Positions 6,771 to 12,836 of a DNA stretch of 23,760 nt are shown piece by piece. The stretch spans positions 1-23,760 of IMG/VR virus record IMGVR_UViG_3300034407_002608. One strand, 5' to 3'. Positions within the stretch are counted from its first letter, which is position 1. Every line of letters starts with the position of its first letter. Source of the DNA: a virus. The notes under the pieces were generated by a model. It ran no database searches and was not told where the DNA came from. It saw nothing but the letters and a program-made list of their open reading frames with translations. Position numbers and translations under genes: made by a program.

Positions 6771-6953
6771 GTTTAGTTTTTCGTGACATTTTTCACAAAA
6801 CTCTGGATCAACCATTACTAATTGATCTTTAATCATACTTGGTCTACCTGAAAGATTGACTGCTACATACATATGTACATCATCTTCAATATAGACACCA
6901 CACTTAGAACATTTACCTGGTCCGAATTGTTCTTTAAATTCAATCGGAGCCAT
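6765..6953 (-). CDS. Small zinc-ribbon-like protein, 62 aa
   Basis: The 62-aa protein has two CxxC pairs, KCSKC at residues 14-18 and FCEKC at 52-56, separated by 34 residues. This is the spacing of a zinc ribbon or treble-clef knuckle. The middle segment (HMYVAVNLSGRPSMIKDQLVMVDPEF) looks like beta strands. It probably binds nucleic acid or protein; the partner is unknown. Its ATG overlaps the stop of the 45-aa gene upstream (TGATG). Its final Ala codon and TGA stop are the first bases of tRNA-Thr, so coding and tRNA sequence overlap. Confidence 0.82.
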
Positions 6954-7090
6954 CAGTAAATCAGTTCTAAAAGTTCTTCATACATAGTTCTAAATTGTTC
7001 TTTAGTCATATAAGGTTTTTCTTGTTTCATTGAGTTCTTCATGTAAACATTATATGCTTCGTCTAATTGTGTTTCTAAGTATAAAATCAT
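6953..7090 (-). CDS. Hypothetical 45-aa protein
   Basis: A 45-aa reading frame, MILYLETQLDEAYNVYMKNS..., ends with TGA overlapping the start of the zinc-ribbon gene by one base. It is predicted to be mostly helical, with a motif MTKEQFRTMYEELLEL at the C-terminus that resembles the last helix of many small phage proteins. No clear ribosome-binding site precedes the ATG; the 3' side of the hairpin at 7103-7184 ends 12 nt upstream of it. The stop/start coupling is the main support. Confidence 0.6.
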   Translation of the reverse strand: MILYLETQLDEAYNVYMKNSMKQEKPYMTKEQFRTMYEELLELIY

Positions 7091-7102
7091 AATTCAAAAA
7101 TT

Positions 7103-7184
7103 GGCGGGATGGAGATATGCGTCATACTACAAGAGTAATGAGGTAAATTGTTCTCCTTGTATAGTTGTATCTCCTGTCCCTGCC
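7103..7184 (-). ncRNA. Candidate structured RNA: long imperfect hairpin
   Basis: The segment between two small genes folds into a long hairpin. GGC (7103-7105) pairs with GCC (7182-7184), GGGA (7106-7109) with TCCC (7177-7180) and GGAGATA (7111-7117) with TATCTCC (7168-7174). An inner helix pairs ACTA/TAGT (7126-7129/7162-7165) and CAAG/CTTG (7130-7133/7156-7159), with a possible GAG/CTC at the top. That is about 22 pairs with small bulges. On the transcribed strand it begins 5 nt after a stop codon and is followed by AATTTTTG and then an ATG. It could be a processing site, an attenuator, a leaky terminator or an independent small RNA. I could not match it to a known family. Confidence 0.55.
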
Positions 7185-7189
7185 CGAGC

Positions 7190-7333
7190 TCATTGGCCCC
7201 TATTATTGTCTTTAATATATTTTTGATATCCCTCGTAAGCTAAGTACCCGAATAGTACCCATAGTCCTACATTAATTATGAACTCTATTGAGAACATAGG
7301 AAACCAAAATAAATTGTATAAAAATTCTACCAT
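7190..7333 (-). CDS. Small membrane protein, 47 aa
   Basis: The ATG at 7331-7333 overlaps the stop of the upstream 45-aa gene (TAATG) and has AGAGG upstream. The product (MVEFLYNLFWFP..., ending KDNNRGQ) has one strongly hydrophobic stretch over about residues 4-32 and a polar C-terminus, so it is a single-pass membrane protein. Short proteins of this general design are found in marine T4-like phages. No function is known to me. The long hairpin RNA starts 5 nt after its stop. Confidence 0.72.
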   Translation of the reverse strand: MVEFLYNLFWFPMFSIEFIINVGLWVLFGYLAYEGYQKYIKDNNRGQ

Positions 7334-7470
7334 TATTTAAACCTCTGATAAATTACTATCGCGATGATAGTAAAAAATGTAAATGAAAAAATTGTTCCAG
7401 CTACATTCGCACCACCTGTATATGGTACTGTTGAATTTAGTGTAGTAATTACCCAATCACTTTCCCACAT
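7333..7470 (-). CDS. Small membrane protein, 45 aa
   Basis: The 45-aa frame MWESDWVITTLNSTVPYTGG... begins at an ATG overlapping the stop of the 87-aa gene by one base and ends with a TAA overlapping the next ATG by one base. A polar N-terminal half is followed by one hydrophobic segment (about residues 23-40) and a basic end (YQRFK), a typical single-pass topology with a cytoplasmic C-terminus. I do not recognise it. It forms a pair with the following 47-aa membrane protein. Confidence 0.7.
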   Translation of the reverse strand: MWESDWVITTLNSTVPYTGGANVAGTIFSFTFFTIIAIVIYQRFK

Positions 7471-7733
7471 TAGTTACTCTCCCTTACATATTGTTCAAGT
7501 AAAGCATCACCTACAAGTTGTGTACCCAATATTATTGTTTCACCTGTAGATGTAATCTCTCTTTTGACTCTACCATCATTGTATTGAACATCAAGAACTG
7601 AACCATCTTCGCGACCTTTATCATACCACAATGAAGTTAGTGAATGAGCGTGTATTGATTTAACACCATTAGCCCACTCCTCAGCTTCAATTTTTAATCT
7701 TTGTTTTTCTACTCTGTCGTTAAATTGTGTCAT
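7470..7733 (-). CDS. Hypothetical protein, 87 aa
   Basis: Unrecognised 87-aa protein. The N-terminal third is a charged helix (RVEKQRLKIEAEEWANGVKSIHAH), then a short beta-rich part (GSVLDVQYNDGRVKREITSTGETIILG), and a helix with LLEQYVRESN at the end. It starts 12 nt after the AAA+ gene stop. The sequence AATAAATA lies 6 nt before its ATG, one base off the late promoter consensus, but I do not call a promoter on that. Confidence 0.72.
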   Translation of the reverse strand: MTQFNDRVEKQRLKIEAEEWANGVKSIHAHSLTSLWYDKGREDGSVLDVQYNDGRVKREITSTGETIILGTQLVGDALLEQYVRESN

Positions 7734-7745
7734 AGTTACTATTTA

Positions 7746-8993
7746 TTAAAATAAATCCTCGTCATTTGATGGATCATCATAATCACTCATTGATTGTGAT
7801 TGTCCAGCTTGAATACCTGCTTCATACGCTGCCTGCATATTATCAGTTTCTTGTTGATATCTAAGTTGTTCTTCTTCTTCAATAGCTTCTTCATAAGCTT
7901 CGGCCTCTGCATCTACTTTAGTGTAGAGGTCTAAGAAAGTAGCTTTTGTTTCTGAATCAAACCTCGCGACACACATTTCAATCGCTTTCAATTTGTTATC
8001 AAACATTTTGTAAGCTTGAGCTATGTGAACAAGTCTTCTTGTTGAAATCAGTTCGTCAATAGCACCTTCGAAAAATGATTTTCTGATAACATCAGCCCAA
8101 GTCACTAGATTAGTAGCGAACTCGGTAGCATCTGAAACTTCAAGTTTCTCAAATTCTTTGACAAGAATTTTTTTCTCAATAGCGTTAGAAGGATATTCTT
8201 GTTCCATTGTGATTGAGAACCTTTCTAAGAAAGCTTCGTTAAGAACATTAGTTCCGATGAATCTTCCATCGTCAGAACCTTTACCTTTAGTATTCGCTGT
8301 CGCGACAACTGTAAATCCATCAGCCGGTGAAATATACTCACCAGTTTTTTTGTTTAAGTAACCTGATCCTTCGAGGATAGATTGTAAACACATAATTTTG
8401 TTAGACGCTAAGTCTATTTCGTCAATCAGAAGTACTGCTCCTTTTCTCATAGCTTTGAGAACTGGACCTTCTCTGAAAACAATGTTACCATCAATTAGAG
8501 TATTTGATCCGATTAGATCATCTTCATCCGTCTCAATCGTAACATTAACTCTGTAACATTCTCTTTTGAGTTTGGCACAGATTTGTTCAACCATCATAGT
8601 TTTACCATTTCCTGATAACCCTGTAATGAAAACCGGAAAAAACAATCCTGAATTTAGAATGTTTTTAAGATCACTAAAATGTCCGAACGGAACAAATTCT
8701 TTGATCGATTGAGGAATAACTGAAACATCATTCATCAATACATCTACTGTTCCAACAGAAGTTGGACCCACTGGTAAATCTACCACATTTTGTTGAACAG
8801 CGACACCCGCTAGTTCAAGTGAATAAGTCCCATGACCTACTCTGAAATCTTTTTTAGTAAACCAAGAAGGAAAAGGACAACCTGTCTCGGCTACCACTTT
8901 CTTGATTTGTGAAGTTGAAAATTCTGACTGACCAGGATATGTCTCCGAAGCTGCGTCAATGAATTTCTCATGTTGTGCTGTCAATTTAATCAT
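7746..8993 (-). CDS. cobS: CobS/MoxR-like AAA+ ATPase
   Basis: This 415-aa AAA+ protein is of the type annotated as CobS in marine T4-like phages. An N-terminal helical domain (LTAQHEKFIDAASETYPGQ...) precedes a MoxR-class core with Walker A GLSGNGKT (125-132), Walker B LLIDEID (188-194) and an arginine-finger region (NEAFLERF). The tail is acidic and Gln-rich. In cobaltochelatase, CobS partners with the VWA protein CobT. The gene upstream here encodes a VWA protein, so an ATPase-VWA remodelling pair is likely, while true cobalt insertion is unproven. The ribosome-binding site GAGGT lies about 10 nt before the ATG. It has its own promoter at 9041-9070. Confidence 0.88.
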   Translation of the reverse strand: MIKLTAQHEKFIDAASETYPGQSEFSTSQIKKVVAETGCPFPSWFTKKDFRVGHGTYSLELAGVAVQQNVVDLPVGPTSVGTVDVLMNDVSVIPQSIKEFVPFGHFSDLKNILNSGLFFPVFITGLSGNGKTMMVEQICAKLKRECYRVNVTIETDEDDLIGSNTLIDGNIVFREGPVLKAMRKGAVLLIDEIDLASNKIMCLQSILEGSGYLNKKTGEYISPADGFTVVATANTKGKGSDDGRFIGTNVLNEAFLERFSITMEQEYPSNAIEKKILVKEFEKLEVSDATEFATNLVTWADVIRKSFFEGAIDELISTRRLVHIAQAYKMFDNKLKAIEMCVARFDSETKATFLDLYTKVDAEAEAYEEAIEEEEQLRYQQETDNMQAAYEAGIQAGQSQSMSDYDDPSNDEDLF

Positions 8994-9031
8994 TATATAT
9001 TTACCTCTCTATTTAATTGATTATTTTTCAT
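8993..9031 (-). CDS. Possible 12-codon leader peptide
   Basis: In the leader of the AAA+ gene an ATG at 9029-9031 opens a frame MKNNQLNREVNI. Its TAA overlaps the AAA+ start codon by one base (TAATG). The GAGGT ribosome-binding site of the AAA+ gene lies inside it. A homologous leader before the 60-aa gene (11635-11660) also begins ATGAAAAAT but stays in frame with its gene. Translation of the leader could couple to AAA+ translation. It may equally be chance, because it has no ribosome-binding site of its own. Confidence 0.3.
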   Translation of the reverse strand: MKNNQLNREVNI

Positions 9032-9040
9032 TATGTACAT

Positions 9041-9070
9041 AGTATAACAAAAGTGTACCTGCGGTTACAA
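9041..9070 (-). promoter_or_regulatory. Promoter copy A (extended -10 type), before the AAA+ gene
   Basis: Minus strand: TTGTAA (9065-9070), an 18-nt spacer, then TATACT (9041-9046) preceded by TG one base upstream (TGTTATACT). The spacer CCGCAGGTACACTTTTG is nearly identical in two other promoters at 11417 and 11668, and this identity is the strongest evidence that it is functional. Transcription would begin near 9034, giving a leader of about 40 nt with a GAGGT site. Confidence 0.8.
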
Positions 9071-9079
9071 GTAATTTAT

Positions 9080-11410
9080 TCATACTGCCATTTGTCCTAC
9101 AAATTGATTTAAGATAACTCTCTGTAACATTTTGTTGTTACCAGATTTTACTAGAGCTCTTTTCAACTGAGCTTTAGTTGCACCTTCATCAACATTCAAT
9201 TCATCTTCTTGATAGTTGATCTTTAGTTTTTTTGAATTGATCAAAATAGCTAAGTCATAAGAACCATCAGTAAATGATGTTGATAATTTGTTAAATTCTT
9301 TTGTATGTTTAGAAGCTGTCTCACCGTACGAGTTTTCTTTAGTACCACAGAACTTCTGAGCTTCCCATACAATGTCAGCACCTCTACCTTCTTTCAAGTA
9401 GAAACCTATAGTTCTGACACCAGTTGTTTCTTTTACCCATTCTAAAAGTCCATGAGTTACTCTGTCATGATTTTTATCAACTGAGAATGTTCTGTTAAAC
9501 TTTTTGTCAACTAAGTTTCTGTTACGACCTGAACCGAAACAAGAATGACTAGCACCATCAGTTAGTGTGATTAAACTACAAATATCTAAGTTATAATTAA
9601 CTTTGAAATCTCTAATGAAATCTCTCATAATAACAAGTGAATGATCTAATGGAGTACCACTTAGATTTAAATTAGAAGGTGTTGACCATCTTCCATCATG
9701 ATCTACTGACTCATCACCGTAATAATCATATCTACCTTCGATTGACATAGCTAGTTGTAACCAGTTTTCCATACTTCTGTTAAATTCAGAATTAGTCATT
9801 GTGTCGTTGAAAATTTCTAGTAAAGCTACATCACCGATACTCCATTGTCTTTCATTAGTCTCAGCTTTTTTACCATACATTTTTGTTTCTTGTTCTTCTC
9901 TGATTTGAGTTTCTATTTGTCTTCTAGTTTCTTTGTATTCTTTTGAATCATATTCGAATTTTTCACAAGCTTCATAAACTCTGTTATAACTTCTACTGTA
10001 ACCATCTGAGAAAGCAAATAGTCTGAAAGGTATCTGTAATCTTCTACAGAACATTGAAAGTAAAGATGCTTGTTCTACAGTTGATTGAACTGTACCATGC
10101 ATTGAACCTGACCAATCAAGTAACATTACAACACCATGATTTTTACCTTCTGGAATAATTTCAACTCTATTGAAAATATCATCTTTCAATTTAAACAAGT
10201 GAAGTTTGTTCATATCAAGTTCACCTGACTTTGAAGACCAGCTTCTGTTATAAGCAGCGGCCGCTTTCTTCATTTCAAATTCTTTTACCATGTATCCGAT
10301 AATTTTTTTGTTATCATCTTGAAACTTTTTAGTATAAGCTTTGATCGGATCCCTATCTAATTTATGACCTTGAAAATCAGGTTCTGAAATATGTTTGTCA
10401 ATTTCTTTGTAATCAACAATATAATTTTTGTATTTGATTTTGTCTTCTACAACATAGTATGAAGGTTCATCATAATATTCTGTTTGTTGAACTAGTTGAT
10501 CTTCATTCTCTCTGAATGATTCGTCAGTAGTTGACTTGTTCATTTCATTTTGAAGTTTTTCAGAAGTTGATTCACTACCATCTTCTGATTCTTCATCTGA
10601 TTCTTCGTTAGAAGTTTGTTCATCACTTTCAGATTCTTCACCATCAGAATTTTCTTCTGAGTCTTCGTCTGATTCACCTTTCGCGTCTGAACCATCTGAA
10701 TCTGATTCAGATTCTTTTTCTTCAATTTCTACAGTAAATGAATCACCACTTTGTTGATCATCATCTTCTGGACCTTCTTGTTCTTCCAATTGATCTAACA
10801 AGTCTTCAAGTTCTTGTTGAGTCATTGAAGCTATTTCTTCGTCTGTTATATCTTTTTGTCTCTCAAAAAGTTCAAGAGCTAACTCCATAACTTCTTCGAA
10901 AGTGTTTAGATTTTCACATCTTTTGATATAAGGTGTTTCTTCTTCATTGAATTCAATCATAGTTGTTGAACCAATTTTAAAGAAAAGATTAATTCTGTCG
11001 ATTAGATTTAATTCATTTAAGTTTTTACCTCTGATACCAAAGAAGTCTTGATTAGCTAATTCTCTGTACCCAGCATAGAATGATCTTCTCAATCCAGGAT
11101 ATTTAGCTTTGATCATTTTCTCAATTCTACAATCTTCGATAACATTCAAGTATCCTTTGAAGACCATACCTTTATCAGAAACAGCACCATGCCATCCATC
11201 GGCCGGAGTATTAATAGCGTGTCCTACTTCATGACCCATGAATAGATCATAGAGTTCAGGACTCATATCTTCTTTAAGAATAGGACATACTAGTGTTCTA
11301 TTTTTAACATCAAAGTAAGCTGTTGGAACATTTTTGTGTAAAACATTAATGTCTTCTGTAGCCATCAACTTAGCTAGTAAGTCTTTATTTGTATTTTGAA
11401 TCTCAATCAT
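9080..11410 (-). CDS. Metallopeptidase-like / VWA-domain protein (CobT-like)
   Basis: This 776-aa protein combines a zincin-like N-terminal region with a C-terminal VWA domain. HEVGH sits at 60-64 with Glu92 in NVIEDC as a possible third ligand. Residues about 205-300 are a linker of Asp, Glu and Ser. Residues 315-425 are a mixed region, and the VWA domain from about 426 has a complete MIDAS start (DWSGS, Asp432-Ser436) and a later TDGAS. CobT of cobaltochelatase has the same acidic linker plus VWA layout, and phage homologues sit beside cobS. HEVGH suggests peptidase activity or an inherited fold. The -10 box of its promoter ends 6 nt before the ATG, and no ribosome-binding site is visible. 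Confidence 0.88.
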   Translation of the reverse strand: MIEIQNTNKDLLAKLMATEDINVLHKNVPTAYFDVKNRTLVCPILKEDMSPELYDLFMGHEVGHAINTPADGWHGAVSDKGMVFKGYLNVIEDCRIEKMIKAKYPGLRRSFYAGYRELANQDFFGIRGKNLNELNLIDRINLFFKIGSTTMIEFNEEETPYIKRCENLNTFEEVMELALELFERQKDITDEEIASMTQQELEDLLDQLEEQEGPEDDDQQSGDSFTVEIEEKESESDSDGSDAKGESDEDSEENSDGEESESDEQTSNEESDEESEDGSESTSEKLQNEMNKSTTDESFRENEDQLVQQTEYYDEPSYYVVEDKIKYKNYIVDYKEIDKHISEPDFQGHKLDRDPIKAYTKKFQDDNKKIIGYMVKEFEMKKAAAAYNRSWSSKSGELDMNKLHLFKLKDDIFNRVEIIPEGKNHGVVMLLDWSGSMHGTVQSTVEQASLLSMFCRRLQIPFRLFAFSDGYSRSYNRVYEACEKFEYDSKEYKETRRQIETQIREEQETKMYGKKAETNERQWSIGDVALLEIFNDTMTNSEFNRSMENWLQLAMSIEGRYDYYGDESVDHDGRWSTPSNLNLSGTPLDHSLVIMRDFIRDFKVNYNLDICSLITLTDGASHSCFGSGRNRNLVDKKFNRTFSVDKNHDRVTHGLLEWVKETTGVRTIGFYLKEGRGADIVWEAQKFCGTKENSYGETASKHTKEFNKLSTSFTDGSYDLAILINSKKLKINYQEDELNVDEGATKAQLKRALVKSGNNKMLQRVILNQFVGQMAV

Positions 11411-11416
11411 TTATAT

Positions 11417-11446
11417 AGTATATCAAAAGTGTACCTGCGGTTTCAA
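11417..11446 (-). promoter_or_regulatory. Promoter copy B (extended -10 type), before the VWA gene
   Basis: Minus strand: TTGAAA (11441-11446), an 18-nt spacer CCGCAGGTACACTTTTGA, then TATACT (11417-11422) with TG one base upstream. The spacer matches copies A and C, whereas the sequence after the -10 box does not. The VWA start codon follows only 6 nt after the -10 box, so transcription should begin at or next to the ATG. Confidence 0.8.
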
Positions 11447-11454
11447 CCGTGTGA

Positions 11455-11637
11455 TTAAGGTCTTGACATAAGATCATCAAAAACTAAGTCTATTAAGATG
11501 TCTCTTTTAGCATCCATATCCGTAGGAAGAACTTTCTTACCTCGGCCGAATAGAGCTTTCTTAACATCATGATCAGACATATTAGCGACAGTATCTATCG
11601 CGTTATCTGCTATTTGGTCGTTTATAAAATGTGACAT
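11455..11637 (-). CDS. Hypothetical protein, 60 aa
   Basis: I start at the ATG at 11635-11637 because GAGGT lies 5 nt upstream. A longer frame to 11697 would run through the promoter. The 60-aa product (MSHFINDQIADNAID...) is probably helical. Its C-terminal part, DAKRDILIDLVFDDLMSRP, is acidic and amphipathic. I do not recognise it. It has its own promoter and stands between the 2OG oxygenase and the VWA gene. Confidence 0.68.
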   Translation of the reverse strand: MSHFINDQIADNAIDTVANMSDHDVKKALFGRGKKVLPTDMDAKRDILIDLVFDDLMSRP

Positions 11638-11667
11638 ATTTACCTCTTTATTTTTCATTATGTACAT

Positions 11668-11697
11668 AGTATAACAAAAGTGTACCCGCGGTATCAA
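11668..11697 (-). promoter_or_regulatory. Promoter copy C (extended -10 type), before the 60-aa gene
   Basis: Minus strand: TTGATA (11692-11697), an 18-nt spacer CCGCGGGTACACTTTTGT, then TATACT (11668-11673) with an upstream TG. The -35 box begins one base after the stop codon of the 2OG oxygenase. Identity with copy A continues past the -10 box for about 17 nt (ATGTACATAATGAAAAA), which suggests duplication of the whole promoter-leader block. Confidence 0.8.
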
Positions 11698-12312
11698 CTA
11701 CATAAATTCAAACCAACTTGTGAGAATGTATTTTGTAGTCTTAGATTGAAGACCACAATGATAAAATGGTAGACCTGCTGGCCAGATAGCTACTGAACCG
11801 ACTTTTGGTGTGATAGCTGTACCTGCCATTGGAAATATTGTTTGACCACCTTCTTCTACATCATTTAAATAAACTATTAGTGCTAGATACTTTTTATAGT
11901 GATCTCTACCTGACTCTACATGAACAGCAGGATATCCTTTGTCTGAGGGTAAATATCTTTGTATTTGTAATGATCTGAACCCTGTACTGTAAATATCAGT
12001 TAAAGGTCTATCGTGAGGTTTATAATCATCATGACATAATGAATGTAGATAATTCTCGTAATCAGAACCTAATGGATATAATCTTTCAAATAGTTCGTTT
12101 TTGTAGTCTACTGCTTGGGCTCTTTTATCACCGATAAGTTGCATTTCGGTGGTCTGTTTCCTATGATCATCTGTCCGGAATGTATATTCAGTACGGTCAA
12201 AGTATGTACATAAATCCATACACCAATCACTACAGAAAACATTTTTATATACTTTAATACATTCTGATAAGTGAGAATTGTTTGATCTATGTAACTCATA
12301 GTGTAAGTCCAT
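11698..12312 (-). CDS. 2OG-Fe(II) oxygenase, prolyl-4-hydroxylase type
   Basis: This 204-aa protein has the double-stranded beta-helix oxygenase pattern. AVHVESG contains His131 and acidic Glu133 as the iron-binding pair, then LALIVYLNDVEEGGQTIFP and KVGSVAIWP. YHCG carries the distal His185, and TKYILTSW (Lys194) matches the 2-oxoglutarate site. The acidic iron ligand is Glu rather than the usual Asp. Phage P4H-like enzymes near this module are common; the substrate, protein or nucleic acid, is unknown. Its start overlaps the deformylase stop by one base (TAATG). The stop is followed at once by promoter copy C. Confidence 0.88.
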   Translation of the reverse strand: MDLHYELHRSNNSHLSECIKVYKNVFCSDWCMDLCTYFDRTEYTFRTDDHRKQTTEMQLIGDKRAQAVDYKNELFERLYPLGSDYENYLHSLCHDDYKPHDRPLTDIYSTGFRSLQIQRYLPSDKGYPAVHVESGRDHYKKYLALIVYLNDVEEGGQTIFPMAGTAITPKVGSVAIWPAGLPFYHCGLQSKTTKYILTSWFEFM

Positions 12313-12836
12313 TACAATGCAAAACGAGCCTTAAACTTCTCTTTACCTCGTCTTCTCATTTTTTGAATTTTTTTAGCTTTCTCAAACGCTCTTTGTCTTG
12401 TGAATGGTCCGACTCTATCTATAAAAAGGATACCATCTAAATGATCTAGTTCATGTTGAAATACTCTAGCTGTTAGACCATCTAAAGATTGTTTCTCATC
12501 TTCACCTAATTCATTCTGATATGATACTACAATTTCAGCTGGTCTAACTACTCTAGCGAATACATCTGGTATTGATAAACAACCTTCTTCCATAGTATTC
12601 ATATTCTCTGAAAAATCTTCAATCTTTGGATTGACACATACTAGTGAGTCTTCTTTCTTTTCACCTCTCATAGCAAACACTCTAACATCATGTCCAAGTT
12701 GATTAGCTGAGACACCAAGACCTGACTCTAACCACATAGCGTCAATTAGTTCTTCTTTCAATTTAAAGATTTCGTCTTTTTTAAAATCAAAGTCTCTTGT
12801 TGTTTTTCTTAATTGTTTTTCTGTTTTTACTATCAT
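12312..12836 (-). CDS. def: Peptide deformylase
   Basis: This 174-aa protein contains all three deformylase motifs. GLGVSANQLG spans 39-48 with Gln46, EEGCLSIP has metal ligand Cys86, and QHELDHLDG has His128, Glu129 and His132. It removes the formyl group from nascent proteins. Phage versions, common in cyanophages, lack the long C-terminal tail of host enzymes. Here a basic tail (RQRAFEKAKKIQKMRRRGKEK) remains, which could contact the ribosome. The start overlaps the gp46 stop (ATGA). Confidence 0.96.
   Translation of the reverse strand: MIVKTEKQLRKTTRDFDFKKDEIFKLKEELIDAMWLESGLGVSANQLGHDVRVFAMRGEKKEDSLVCVNPKIEDFSENMNTMEEGCLSIPDVFARVVRPAEIVVSYQNELGEDEKQSLDGLTARVFQHELDHLDGILFIDRVGPFTRQRAFEKAKKIQKMRRRGKEKFKARFAL

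Noticed and set aside
7103-7184. tRNA, tmRNA or intron-split tRNA
   Set aside because: Although the transcribed strand ends in CCCGCCA, no T-arm (GTTCGA) or D-arm is present and the pairing is one long rod, so I kept only a generic structured RNA.
7741-7748. AATAAATA as a late promoter before the 87-aa gene
   Set aside because: One base off the strictly conserved TATAAATA, and the stop codon of the AAA+ gene explains part of it.
10540-10725. 61-codon minus-strand frame rich in Lys, Asn and Met
   Set aside because: It lies in the acidic Ser/Asp/Glu linker of the VWA gene in another frame; the Lys/Asn/Met composition is what a shifted GAA/TCA repeat gives.
11638-11697. 20-codon N-terminal extension of the 60-aa protein
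   Set aside because: It would translate through the -35 and -10 boxes of promoter copy C, while a good ribosome-binding site supports the ATG at 11635-11637.
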